From Isoetes taiwanensis (taxonomy: Eukaryota > Streptophyta > Lycopodiopsida > Isoetales > Isoetaceae), in assembly GCA_021234155.1 (NCBI GenBank), contig JAJEKV010000006.1:250001-314000 (forward strand): a DNA stretch of 64,000 bases, read 5' to 3'. A program made the position numbers and the translations under genes. This document shows, piece by piece, positions 21,542-31,779 of the stretch. The notes beneath the pieces were generated by a model, which was given only the letters and a program-made list of their open reading frames with translations, searched no databases and had not been told where the DNA came from. Positions within the stretch are counted from its first letter, which is position 1, and every line of letters begins with the position of its first letter.

Positions 21542-21936
21542 CTCACTAGCCAGGAGATCCTACTTGCACTTTATCCCCCTGTTTGGCCTAACTTGCGTAA
21601 GCGGGCATTTCATCTTGCTTCTAGTTGGATTTTGTGGTCTATCTGGCAGAGGCGACGTTTGTGTATTTTCCAAGGTGCACACATCTCTGATCAGCAGCTT
21701 CTCAATTGTGCTCAGCAGAAGATCACTAAAGCTTATCGTTGATCATCTCTAGCTGATGATAAAAAAGAGATAATTTGGCAGACGTATTTACGGTGTTCTT
21801 CTTATGCATAGACGGGTGTTTTTGCCTAGTTGGGTCAGCCTATCCACTAGGGTTTTATTCCTGTCTGTGCATTGTGTATTGTGCCTTTGTTCTTGTCAAT
21901 AAAAAGAGCCCCACGTCCTTTAAAAAAAAAAAAAAA
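21542..21936 (+). mobile_element. LINE 3' end nested in the 5' LTR
   Basis: Reads AFHLASSWILWSIWQRRRLCIFQG and …WQTYLRCSSYA followed by a TAG, a 3' UTR with AATAAAAAG and a poly(A) at 21922-21936. It is a relative of the zf-RVT C-terminus at 10483-11276. The flanking duplication (A)TACAAGTCT occurs at 21532-21541 and 21936-21945. The 3' LTR at about 32735-32745 has the single, uninterrupted ATACAAGTCTATC, so the insertion is demonstrated directly. Confidence 0.92.
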
Positions 21937-22110
21937 TACAAGTCTATCTTCATAGCCTTGTATACCATAGATTGTGGCACTAGGGGGCACGACTAAGTTA
22001 TTCATATAACTTAGCCAACCTTCATTTTCCACGTGGCCTTAACCTATTGGGCACCCGCCACACGGACTTACGCTATTGGAGCCACTTGGCATAACATGTG
22101 AACCCTAACC

Positions 22111-22130
22111 TATAAAGGCCTAAACCCTAA
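22111..22130 (+). promoter_or_regulatory. LTR promoter: TATA box and telo-box (5' LTR)
   Basis: TATAAAG at 22111-22117 is followed by AAACCCTAA at 22122-22130, the plant telo-box, near the expected transcription start. Conserved in the other LTR at 32921-32940. Confidence 0.55.
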
Positions 22131-23490
22131 CCCTAGACCTCTTTTCTGGCTCCAACAGTCTGGGAACCTTCTTCGCGCTCGAAACTCCGTTTCGAGAACC
22201 GTTTGCTGTGGCACAACATAGCATGACAGCCCCCAGAGCTTGAGCACATCAGCAGGAGTGGGAGCTACCTCAAACACTTTGAAGACCATGGAAACGCCAG
22301 GATTGGGAGGGAGTGCTTCTGGAGCAGGTATGTAGAGTAGTGCTCTTGGTAGTTCATCTGGAAGTTAGCACTCCAGACGGGTTAGTACTTCGTATCTAGA
22401 GTAGAGCCATCCTAGAACCCTTATTAAACATCTTGAACCCTAATCAAGGAACCCTAATTGTAAGTTAGATATGTATGATTAGGTTAAGATGTTCTTATGA
22501 TGATTATCATGATATGATGTTATGTGATGTTGGTTGATCATGTTTGTTCCTCTTGTATTGGGAAGGGGGGTAGAGACCTAGTAGCCATTACGTAGTATGC
22601 TCCTAGTTAGACCCCTTAGTTCCTATTATATTGCGGCCTGTGCATAAGAGCCCATCGGGCTATGGGGGTGATGTGACTCAGCACTACACAACGGGGCTAG
22701 AGGCAATATGGAGGGAGGATCCCTGCTAAGCGTGGCTACTGGGGATCCCATAGCGGGCTAGGCCTATGGCCGGTCACTTTGTGTGGGCCGGGCATGGATC
22801 TGACACCTCCTGGGGCAATGGTGTCGCCCTGCCTCTCAGGAGTTGCAAGTGTCAGCTTGGCTCCTGTTTTGGGGGGTTAAGTCGGGTACAAATTGTGTGT
22901 CGCCACGATTCTCTAGCCGCCTGTGGAACCTCTAGACCCTGAGAAGGGAAGATGCAACCCTTCCTGCCTCGACAGACCGGGGAGATGCAACCTGGAGTAG
23001 TCTCGATGGGTGATACCATGGGATTGCGTATCCGGACGATCTAGCCCATCTGCAAAGTATGCACATGAGGGGCGGATGGAGTGGTCAACCCTAGCCATTG
23101 TCTATAGCCAGCCCCGCCATTGTTATGACTCGGTCTGCTCTATCTTGAGGCCTAGCCGTCAGTCTACCTCCCCATGAGTCTGAGCCTTGGGTACGAGCTC
23201 TCATGTTTTATGGCATATGTTTATCTCTGTTGTAGCTATGAATATGTGGATGTGCTACCCTTCGAGGTAGTATGATGTATTGTTATTGCTAGTTCTGACG
23301 TTGTTTATGGTTCCGCTGTGATAGGAGCCCATAGGAAAGGACGCGCAAGACACCTTCGTGTCCCCTTCCCGCACTAGGGATACCCTGGAGTGCGGGATAG
23401 ACGGAGGGCATGTGCCGTCGAAGGACCGGATGGGGGATTTCCTACGGAGTGTACGGCCGGGCGCCGTATATTTTGTAGGGAGCGTCATAA

Positions 23491-23502
23491 TGGTATCAGA
23501 GC
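23491..23502 (+). other. Primer binding site (initiator-Met tRNA)
   Basis: TGGTATCAGAGC lies two bases after the 5' LTR end. It is complementary to the 3' end of plant initiator-Met tRNA and is the usual primer for plant LTR retrotransposons. Confidence 0.92.
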
Positions 23503-24313
23503 AATGTTCTTGGTAAGTAGACTAACTGGCCTAGCTAAGGAATGGAAGAGAATTCCAGTCTTGAACCGCGAAATATAGGAGAATTTTTTTTCCCATTAGT
23601 AGGGTCGTAATTAGATTAAGTATAGTCTAAGTGGTAGAAATAATATAGTCAAAAGAAATCTTCTAGTAATTTGAGCTCAAGTTGATTATGAACCGCACCT
23701 TTCAAGCGAAAATTGAACGAGAAATCGCTCAAAAGAAAGCTTGAAAGAAAATGGCGTGAAATGACCACTACTTGGCCCAAAAGGAATTAGGAAAATTTGA
23801 GAAATAGTTAAGTGATTAGGGAAAGTACCTTAATTAATAACCCATAGTTATAATAAAATTACTCTTAAGAAAAGTAGCTATTAAATCTAGGGAAGCACCT
23901 CTACTCCTTAGAAGTTCCCAAATAGCAGCTTGAACCTTCCCTTTACCCTTGTAAGGCGAATCATGAGCTAATCTTCGAAGCTGCCATAAGATCCACCAAA
24001 CGAACAGTCTGCAAGATCGTGCCAAAGGAGCTGCGAATAGACATAGTCAACCATTGATAGAGGCAAGAGCTCTCGAAGAGGCCACCATCAAGGAAGCTAA
24101 GTTGTTGGGAGGACCAAACAAGTAGCTAGAAAGGTTAGAAGCCCCAGCTTGCACCGAAACGTTTGAAGCACTCACGGCGGGCGGCGACGAACAAAATCTT
24201 GAGGCCCTACGGCCTAGGCCAGACGACGAACTTAGCCATTCAAACTCTTCAGACGAATCGTTTCACTCTTGGAGGAGCAACCGCTTACCAGTTTAGGTGA
24301 ATGATCGCAAGGC

Positions 24314-24706
24314 TTGGGGGAAATTGAGATCGTGGCGTCTACTTCTGGAGGTGAGGAGCAAGTAGCAAGAGCAACCTCGGCAGTAGGAGCAACCCCAACA
24401 CCAGGAAGAATAGGTGGGCAGCAAGCAGTAGGAGCAATCCCAACACCAGGAAATGTAGGTGGGCAGCAAGCAGTAGGAGCAACCCCAACATTAGGAAGTG
24501 TAGATGAGCAGCAAGCAGTAGGAGCAACCTCGGCAATACGAGCAACCCCAGCAGCAGGAACAACAGCAAAGGAGAAGCGAACAAAGAGGCGTGAAGCTAG
24601 GCGTAAGGGGAGCAAGGTTATCAGAGAACCACAACCGAACGAACTGGAGGAGGATGAGCCCGAAGAGGAAAGACCACACCAACAAGAGGGGGGAGCAAGA
24701 GGCTAA
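24314..24706 (+). pseudogene. Reading frame with 15-residue repeats and a basic tract, in the 5' internal region
   Basis: About 130 codons, GC-rich compared with its surroundings. Four units of 15 residues (GGQQAVGATPTPG-like) are followed by a basic tract (KEKRTKRREARRKGSK) and an acidic tail (ELEEDEPEEERP). It sits where gag would be expected, but I see no gag capsid signature or zinc knuckle. It may be gag-derived or the N-terminal tail of the histone-like frame that follows at 24980-25310; the two are separated by stops and frame changes. No function assigned. Confidence 0.4.
24377..24530 (+). repeat. 45-bp tandem repeat, about 3.3 copies
   Basis: CAGTAGGAGCAA recurs at 24381, 24426, 24471 and 24516, an exact 45-bp period that keeps the reading frame. 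Confidence 0.85.
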
Positions 24707-24979
24707 AGAAGAAGAGGAGGAGGAAGCCGAAGAACAGACGCAGCCTACGCTCGGCAACCATATCCAATGCAGTCCAAGGAGGGCAAGATCAGCGAGAAGC
24801 TATTTAAAGCTGAAGCAAGATATTGAGTACGAGAAGAAGAAGGCAGCATGCAAGATTTATCTCCCCCCAATGGATCTGACAAGGTAGCTGACCAGGGTCG
24901 AAAAGCCAGCCTCCACCACCTCGACTCGATTCTCCGAAGAAGGTCTGCCATGGGCCAAATTCCCAGCATAATAGAGTTG

Positions 24980-25310
24980 CTCAGCATATTTGGCGTTCCC
25001 AATAGTGTACCAGTCCGATGATCCAGAAAGTCTCTTTTCGAGTGCCTACATCAGAGGTCTATTCGGGAGTTCAAGATGGGCTACGACTACCGAGCCACAT
25101 CAACGACGATGGGGTCTCGCCAGGAAGCGGCCAAAGCCGAGGAGGCCAAGATCTGCACCCTTGATGGTCCGAGCCCTGCACGAGGCAGCAGAGGCGGAGC
25201 TGGTACAACTTTTTGAAGAAGGCAACCTCTGGGCGATCCATGCCAAGCGGGTGACAGTCATGCCCAAAGACCTCCACCTGGCGAGGAGGATTCGCAAGGA
25301 GAAGCCGTGA
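24980..25310 (+). pseudogene. Histone H3-like (possibly CenH3-like) histone-fold frame inside the retrotransposon
   Basis: The last 49 residues, starting at the ATG at 25164, read [30 protein letters not shown] and [10 protein letters not shown] then TGA. They match histone H3 alpha-2 helix, loop 2, alpha-3 and C-terminus, and stop at the natural H3 end. Upstream, [18 protein letters not shown] (about 25000-25050) and, after a frame change, [14 protein letters not shown] (about 25045-25085) line up with the H3 segment from REIRxYQ to the alpha-1 helix. About 20 extra codons ([14 protein letters not shown]) lie between alpha-1 and alpha-2, where CenH3 variants have a longer loop 1. The canonical H3 N-terminal tail is not seen. 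It lies between PBS and pol, inside the LTR boundaries. H3 homology is firm; CenH3 assignment and capture mechanism are inference. Confidence 0.75.
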
Positions 25311-25510
25311 AGAGCTCCAGTTTAGTAAACTATATAAATATAAGTTTTCCCTGTATATTTTTTTACTCATTATCTATAAAAATAAATTTACTGTAAATTA
25401 ATTGCTTGTAGGATATAAAAATGTTCTTGTATAAATTAATTGTAGTAGAATCCTTTGCATTTTACTTAGAATGCTCTTAATTGGCTAAGTAGCATAAAAT
25501 TCTGACATAG
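25311..25510. other. AT-rich sequence after the histone-like frame
   Basis: About 200 bp, strongly AT-rich, with AATAAATTTA near 25380 and an A-run at 25511-25526. This could be a captured 3' UTR with poly(A), but a similar A-rich run precedes the next repeat unit, so it may belong to the repeat. Confidence 0.4.
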
Positions 25511-25519
25511 GAAAAAAAA

Positions 25520-25990
25520 AAAAAAAATTGGCTCGAAATCGGCCAACCCGGGTGAGTCCGCGCCAAATGCCTCTGCGTTCGTGATGCAGGCCCGTTTCGC
25601 ACGAACCCACCCGAGTCACTTGATTTAGGGCAAAATTGATCCAAATTTCGTACTAAAAGATGTTAGAATGCTTAGAAATTGTCTAGAAATTAGTGTAGCA
25701 CTTTAAATTTGTTAAAAATATCCAAAAATAGCTAGAATCAGCCAACCCAGGGTGAGTCCGCGCCAAATGCGCCTGCGTCCGCGACGCAAAGGCCATCCGC
25801 GCGAACTGACCCGGTTTACCTATGTTGCTAGTTAGTTTAGGATTGACCTAAATAGGCATTTTGAGATCTTATAGTTCTTAAAATTGTTGACCTATAGCAA
25901 AGATCAGGGCACTCGGGTGAGTCCGCGCCAGAGGCTCATGCGTTGAGAATGCAGGCCTCATTGGCGCGAACTGACCGGTTCATATCATTC
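25520..25990. repeat. Three GC-rich hairpin units, ~180 bp apart
   Basis: Units at 25545-25618, 25744-25815 and 25912-25980 share GGGTGAGTCCGCGCC then an inner stem-loop (TGCGTCCGCGACGCA in unit 2) and then GCGAACTGACCCGG or GAACCCACCCGAG. The outer blocks also pair, giving a two-level hairpin. Substitutions between units tend to keep pairing or give G-T pairs. Units are separated by AT-rich sequence with weak mutual similarity. Confidence 0.75.
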
Positions 25991-26035
25991 TAGCTTTTCA
26001 ATCCATTTGAACCTCATCTTAAAAGAATTCCCACA

Positions 26036-26112
26036 ATAGCAGGAATCGAACCTCCCACCCACAAGGTTGAACCCCCCCCCAAACCCCCCGTGCCAACCAC
26101 CTAGGGCGGGCA
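26036..26112 (-). mobile_element. tRNA-like (SINE head) sequence with Pol III boxes
   Basis: On the minus strand TAGGTGGTTGGCA (A-box-like) is followed about 35 bp later by GGTTCGATTCC at 26042-26052, a perfect B box. The middle is G-rich. The plus-strand sequence at 43440-43500 has the same layout, so this is a family rather than a chance match. There is no cloverleaf complete enough for a tRNA gene. Confidence 0.6.
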
Positions 26113-28865
26113 TCATTTGTGTTTGAATTATAATTCTTAATTAAATTTAAGCTTTAATCATGATAATATTAATGGCCAAGCGTTAGAGTTAGAACCAAGA
26201 CCCTTAAGCTAGATAGAGACAACATCTGCATTCATCCTAGCTTAGTTGTCGCTCTTATCTTGCTAAGTGTCTTCTTGTCTACATATAGGTAGTATAATTA
26301 AACCTTTTTCTTAGAAACCCAGCTAGTTGCCAAGGCCTTAGAAATTGTTGTCACACATTGGTATGATACACTAACACATGTTATAGGTACACTACCATCA
26401 AGTATCTTCTGCCATGCCTTTATATCATAGATAATTATATAGGAATTCATTCTATCTAGGTAATTTAGTCTAACACACCAAGTACACCCAGTGAATGAGT
26501 CTCCTTCTACCACCCCATAACAGTAAATAAGTACCTTTCTCAGTGCCTAGTAAAGTGCCAAATGCCAAGTGAGGTAGAGTGGATAAAGGTATAAAAATAG
26601 GGTTTGTAGAGTAAGTAGACATAAGTAATTGTTGTTGTGGTAGCATTAGTTGCCTTGTGCACTTACGACAGTAAAATAGGTCGGGAGAACCTACGTTGCA
26701 GATCCTCGAGCCTAAGGAGCCACTCGACAACATCAACGAATTGAAAGCAGAGGGCAACCTTATGGAAGAAACTTCAGCAAAACAAGGGCCAAGATGGTGT
26801 ACAGGGAAGCCCGAACACAAATAATAAAAGGGAGCCTATAAGAAGGACGATTGCGACATCAAGGTTAGACACAGGAGTTGCCAAGAGGGCTATGCAACAG
26901 CCAATGGGCATCAGAGCACTTATAAAATTGACCACATTAGGGGAGGAACATCTCCTAGTCAAGGATATTCTCTAAGTGCCATATTGTCTCGAGGAACAAC
27001 CCCACATCGATGACTAATATCACAGCTACACCACCAACAAGTAGATGACTTCATCGACTTATGATATCAAGAGCTCTAAAGGATGAGACTGGACATACCT
27101 CCTTGGAAGGGCAACTATCACAGATATCCAGGCCATAGTAGTATCAGATTTGGGCTTCAAGCAAACATGCTTTGACTAAGGAGGTATTACAAGCCAGCAA
27201 GGGCGAGCCCCTCAGGAATAGGAATATGGCGAGACTGCAACAAACTTCTTCCTCATCAGCCCCGATACTTCAGAGCAGCTGCATCAACCTCGATAGCACC
27301 ATCTCAAGATCATGATGATCTTCGATCTTCCACCTTAGAGGTGCATGTCAAACACCATCAAGAAGAGGCACTATGGGGGACCAAATACCAGCATTACTAA
27401 TTGATCAGTCAAGATTAGTCCCTGCACATGGATGCACATAAACTCCTCTCAGCAAGAGAAGTTGCACAGTTAGAAGTGGTATCAGCCTTATAACAACAGC
27501 ATGTGACCAGCAGGACGAAGAATCGAATCGACAAGGTCAACACAACAATATCAATTCAGGAGTTAGAAGAATCATCCTCAAATCTCGTAACCTCCAAGGC
27601 AGATGAGCCGACATGAAAGATTCTAGAATGTGAAGAACATTACCTTCAAGGCTCTAGGACGCGACACCGAGCCTTATGTCGCCACTACATCACCAAGTCC
27701 ACTAAGATGGATAACTTGAATGAAGATAGTCAACATCAACATTAAGGACGAGCAGAGTCAGAATATGTGCAATAAAAGAAAGCATGGCACTTGAATGATT
27801 ATACAACAACTCTATGGAGACCAGATTCTTTTCAACAACTTATGAATCATCGCCTTGCTACTCCAACGACTAATGACTACACCAGCTTTAAGCAAGCTAG
27901 AGGACCTATCAGATAGTTGAGCATCTTAGAATTATGGGTGATAACATCCATGATGGGATTGGGACGAAATTTCGAGTAGATTTTTTTTTGTCTTTTCTTT
28001 TAGAAGAAGAAGAAGAAGAAGAAGAGATTTTAACAAAGCTTCAAGTATTGGGAAGAAATACGTATGGAGTACTAAAACTACATACATTGCTGGCAGATAT
28101 CCAACATATTGGAACCTCTTCGTGAGCTTGATCACCTCGCTAAGAAGGATTCAATAATAGGATAACCGTCGACCATGTATATGACGAGTACTTCCACAGC
28201 AGAAGGAATAATCCGACCAAATGAAGGGAAGCAATCTAATAAGTTCGGCCAACTTCTTAGATGGCTTCAACTCAAAGGTGGGACTATTTCAAGAGGGCAA
28301 TAATTAAGAAAGGGGAGATCCTAGAGTATAGATTAGATCTAAAACAAGAATAATTATTTAATTACATAGTTTTTATGTGTGCCCAAAGATAAGGTCATGC
28401 TTACTAAACTTGTGGGCATAGGATTTATGTAAGTAGTTCTTTAACTTGTAACCTTGCACCTCCTAGATGGCGGACATCTTTAAGAGCAAGACTCTTAAGT
28501 CTAAATCTAGGCTAGTAATTATGGCAAGACCAAGTAATTAGCAGCACCAACGGAACAAGAGTCAAGTTCGTCATCAACATTAAGCGGAGCAAAGTATAGC
28601 ATCGGCACCAACTTATGTACATCGGCAACTATGACCTCATCATAGACATGCAATATTAAAGCTGGCTAAGGCAATAATTAATTATCATAAGAAAGAGATG
28701 TTATCCCAGCACCAAAGGGCAAGTACCTTATAATTAAAGTTAAGTTAAAGTATCTAGTAAAGTGCATCATGAGGAATGAGGTCGTACATACTTAAGCTAC
28801 AAGTCATCAACCCCGACCGCAATAGTAAGAAGGAAGATGCTACGTCGGAACAGTTGCCTCGGCCA
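26113..28865 (+). other. Decayed gag-protease portion of the retrotransposon
   Basis: No frame longer than about 115 codons and no recognisable gag zinc knuckle or protease active site. The sequence is rich in short Gln/Lys/Arg frames on the plus strand with many stops. It carries a (GAA)n tract at 28003-28026. It is placed here only by position between the 5' leader and reverse transcriptase. Confidence 0.4.
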
Positions 28866-29470
28866 ATTTCTAAGTTAATCAAGAAGTCCCATGATATACC
28901 TCTAGATGAAATTTGAGAGCTTTTGCTCTATAGAGACGTAGAGTCTAAAATCACTCTTGCACCAGATGCAGAGCCGACCAGCAAAGCTCTTTATAGAATG
29001 AGTACTTTCGAGCTAGCAGAGCTCAAGAAGCAGTTGTAGGAGTTGATCGACTTGGGATCCTTTCGGCCAGGATGGAAGTCTAAAGATGTATATCAACCAT
29101 GGGCAGCTCAACAAGCAAACGACATAATCGATCAGCCCCAAGAAGCAAGATTCTTCTACAAAATCGACTTAAGCTCGGGCAATCATCAAATAAGGATGAA
29201 GGGGGATGATAATTATAAGACTCCTTCAGAATACGGTATGGGCACTATGACTTCACAGTAATGCCCCTGAGTCTATGGAAAGCTCCACCGAGGAACGACA
29301 TCTTCGAAGATTTTCTTGGACGAGTTCGTCATTAATTTTTTTCTTCAACGACATCGTGATCTACAGCAAATTAGTGGAAGAGCATGTAGCCCAATTGAGG
29401 GAAGCCATGGAGATGCTAAGACGTCGCCACTTATTGGCAAGCTTTTGAAGCATCATTTTGCAATGATATC
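28866..29470 (+). pseudogene. Ty3/gypsy reverse transcriptase, internally deleted
   Basis: Copies the element's RNA to DNA in the intact family. Landmarks: ALYRMSTFELAELKKQL, a stop, then ELIDLGSFRPG at about 29050; QEARFFYKIDLSSGNHQIRMK at about 29140-29210; and FFNDIVIYS near 29350 in another frame. The stretch that normally carries the …DYRALN and PLPR segments is missing. The YxDD box is changed to F-F-N-D, so the enzyme is dead. Stops and shifts are frequent. Family assignment to Ty3/gypsy is clear. Confidence 0.8.
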
Positions 29471-29639
29471 TCCACTTCGGCAAGCGAATTCAGCAAGAAA
29501 ATAGAAGAAGCCATCCCCTCTAACATGGAGTTCAAGCACATATGGGCTAGTCTTTGCAAGAGTGCAAGGACGGATTAAGAAAGAGAAACCTTCAAATATT
29601 TTAAAAAGGAAGGCAATCTTTAATATCAAAGAACAACTA

Positions 29640-30310
29640 TGTGTACTTAAAGCATAAGGAGCAAGAAAAATCTTCCATGACACGCATAATAGCCCTATTT
29701 CCGGCCATGTAGAATCTATAAAGGCCTACTTCAACATTAGAAGTAGCTACTTCTGGCCGGGCATGAAGAGGCATATAGTCAGGTATATCCAAGAATGTCA
29801 GTTGTGTCAGCAGACAAAGGTAGAACAACTTCAAACCTCGGGAGTCTTGGAACCTTCGGAAGTTATCAGCATGGTTTTCATAGCGGGCCTTCCAAAGACA
29901 ACAAGAAGCTTTGAAGCCTTGATGATTGTGGTATATAACTTATCAAAAGGGCACATACTTGCCATGCCACACCATAGACACCGCTTTGGATCTAGCCGTG
30001 TGGTCTACATAAGAGTTTTTTTTTAGGCTGTAGGGAATGCACATGTCGGTCATCACCAATAGAGATCCGAAGTTCTTTAGCGACATTTAGCAAGACTTCT
30101 TCAACACGAGCCGCACCAACTTGCGGATGAGTTTTGCTTATCATTTGCAGTCCAATGGGAAAATAGACCGCACCAATACAATTTTGGAGAGCACGTTGAG
30201 AAACTATGATTGGAACAAGCAATCCAAATGGGCCGATTACATCCACCTGGTCAATTACATACAATAATATGAAGCAAGAGTCATCGAAGATGTCTCCTCC
30301 ATGATCAGTT
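29640..30310 (+). pseudogene. Integrase: HHCC zinc finger and core, catalytic residues lost
   Basis: HDTHNSPISGH (about 29680), YFWPGMKRHIVRYIQECQLC (about 29750-29800) form the HHCC zinc-binding domain, intact in one frame. The core follows: ISMVFIAGLPKTT at about 29870 (Val where the first catalytic Asp of DFI-x-GLP sits), IVVYNLSKGHILAM at about 29930, then after a shift TNRDPKFF at about 30045 (Asn in place of the second Asp) and NGKIDRTN at about 30160 (Asp in place of the Glu). All three DDE positions are therefore substituted. Confidence 0.8.
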
Positions 30311-30469
30311 ACAGTTATCAATGCTTGACCCTAGTTATGTGGCATAATCTAGTACCCAAGGTGGAAGTTTCTCAACAACGACAGCAGGTACGCAGCAATT
30401 TATGGTAGAAGTGCGAGAATATCTTCAAACAACAAAGGCACATCAGAAGAGTCTAGCAGATAGACATAA

Positions 30470-30886
30470 AACTCCTCGAGAGTTTGTGCTGAGAGATAAA
30501 GTTTGGCTCAAGTAAAGGTCAAGCAAGGGAAGCTTTGCATCGGCAATTGTAAGAAGCTTGCTCCTAGGTGGGCAGGACCCTTCAAGATTTTGAAGCGAGT
30601 AGGGAGGCAGACCTACAAGCTCGACTTGCCTGCACATCGACTTCCATGTAAGCCTGTTGGAAAGGCACAAACTAAACCCGGAGGAGGTTTTGGATACTCC
30701 AACTTTGTTGGAGTTGAAATTGTGCCTGAATTGCTTCTTGATAAGGCATTCAAGAAGACCAGGAGGTCTCAGTTCCTCCAATATTTGGTCAAGTGGAAGC
30801 ACTTGCCCGTGGAAGATGCAACGTGGGTATTGAAGCAGGATTTAGAGAAGCAATACCCGGACTTCATGAGGGAGTTTGATGGGTGA
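30470..30886 (+). pseudogene. Integrase C-terminus with chromodomain
   Basis: REFVLRDKVWLK and then, after a shift near 30520, KKLAPRWAGPFKILKRVG and QTYKLDLP form the SH3-like tether of gypsy integrases. The last about 45 residues (FKKTRRSQFLQYLVKWKHL, VEDATWVLKQDLEK) form a chromodomain with the usual Tyr and Trp cage positions. Chromodomains direct chromovirus integration to methylated H3 chromatin. The stretch 30525-30886 has no stop for about 120 codons and ends with TGA. A region of about 40 residues rich in Gly (KPGGGFGY) lies between the two modules. Confidence 0.85.
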
Positions 30887-30999
30887 GTCGTCTCCGAACT
30901 TGTCGATGCCGACTTGCCAGGTGCTTAGCTTAGTGTGCTCTTAGTTAGCTTGAATAAGGCACATGCATTCTAGTCAGTAAGGTGCATGTGCCAGGATCT

Positions 31000-31330
31000 T
31001 GGACGTGTAGGCGATGATGGGATACGCCCCAAAGGCATTCTCTAGGCCAACACGCACCAAGGGTGCGCATGACCAGGAGGGTCATGTGAGAGAGGAAGTT
31101 AGGCATGGTGGGCGATGATGGGACATCTGTCGGATGATCTCTATGCCACGATGCGGGGCACGCGCACCTGACCATAGGGGGGTCATGGTGAGGTATAAGT
31201 GATCATGCGTGATGATGGGATCGTGAGACGTTTCCTAGCTTAAAACCCTCGGGGGCATGAGGCACTGGGGAGTACTCGACCACGGGAGTCGAGTACAAGA
31301 TAGCACTTGATCATGGGCAATGATAGGACC
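31000..31330. repeat. Degenerate ~105 bp tandem repeat near the 3' end of the internal region
   Basis: GGCGATGATGGGA-like blocks at about 31010, 31110, 31209 and 31315 alternate with GCGCATGACCAGGAGGGTCATG and CGCACCTGACCATAGGGGGGTCATG, themselves short inverted repeats around GACC/GGTC. Non-coding. Confidence 0.6.
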
Positions 31331-31715
31331 ATCTTAAATGGTCCTTAAGCTCCTTATGGGGCCATGATCGAGTGCAAGGTAGTAGGGTAACCTTGAGCTA
31401 GTAGTTCGGCTCAAGGAGGTAATTAGGGGGGTGGTCCCCTAAAACCACAAACCTATTAACTTATATAACGTAATGTGCTACTTGTACAGGCAAGTGAAGG
31501 GAAGCATGAAGGAGGGAGCACGTTACGAGAAGATAGGAGTCATAGATTTTAGACTAACTATGAACTCCTAAATTTGTTGTAATAATATTATATGTGTATA
31601 CATTTATAATAATAGTTGTTATGGCTATATAAATTTGTATAACTTATAAATATAGCCTTATAATAATTAGTGTAGTTTAGTCACCTTAGCGTAATGCTGA
31701 GGACGGCATTATCCT

Positions 31716-31732
31716 GGGGGGAGGGCGGAGAA
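31716..31732 (+). other. Polypurine tract
   Basis: GGGGGGAGGGCGGAGAA-like purine run directly before the 3' LTR start TGTGACG; the plus-strand primer site of the element. Confidence 0.85.
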
Positions 31733-31779
31733 TGTGACGTTCCAGGGAAATATACGCCATAAATACGTATATTTCCAGG

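Larger units (their letters stand above)
20663..23489 (+). repeat. 5' LTR (contains two nested retroelement fragments)
   Basis: Homologous to 31733-34340. The first 17 bp (TGTGACGTTCCAGGGAA) are separated from the rest by an 810-bp insert. A second insert splits ATACAAGTCT. The 3' terminus is AGCGTCATA next to the PBS. Differences from the 3' LTR are often CG versus CA/TG. It lacks the 939-bp segment present in the other LTR and so gives the empty site TTTCCAGG at 21515-21522. Confidence 0.9.

Noticed and set aside
22121-22136. Interstitial telomere repeat (aaaccctaaccctag)
   Set aside because: Only about two units, conserved at the same place in both LTRs next to a TATA box; better read as a telo-box.
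23834-24025. Minus-strand frame WWILWQLRRLAHDSPYKGKGK as a LINE zf-RVT tail
   Set aside because: Vaguely similar to LINE C-termini but lacks the Cys motif, a poly(A) and boundaries; not enough to annotate.
24232-24757. Minus-strand Leu/Cys/Ser-rich frames
   Set aside because: By-products of the 45-bp repeat and GC-rich plus-strand frame.
26036-26112. Functional tRNA gene
   Set aside because: A and B boxes are present but no acceptor or anticodon stem pairs convincingly.
28003-28026. (GAA)n coding tract
   Set aside because: Simple repeat; the frame around it breaks at once.
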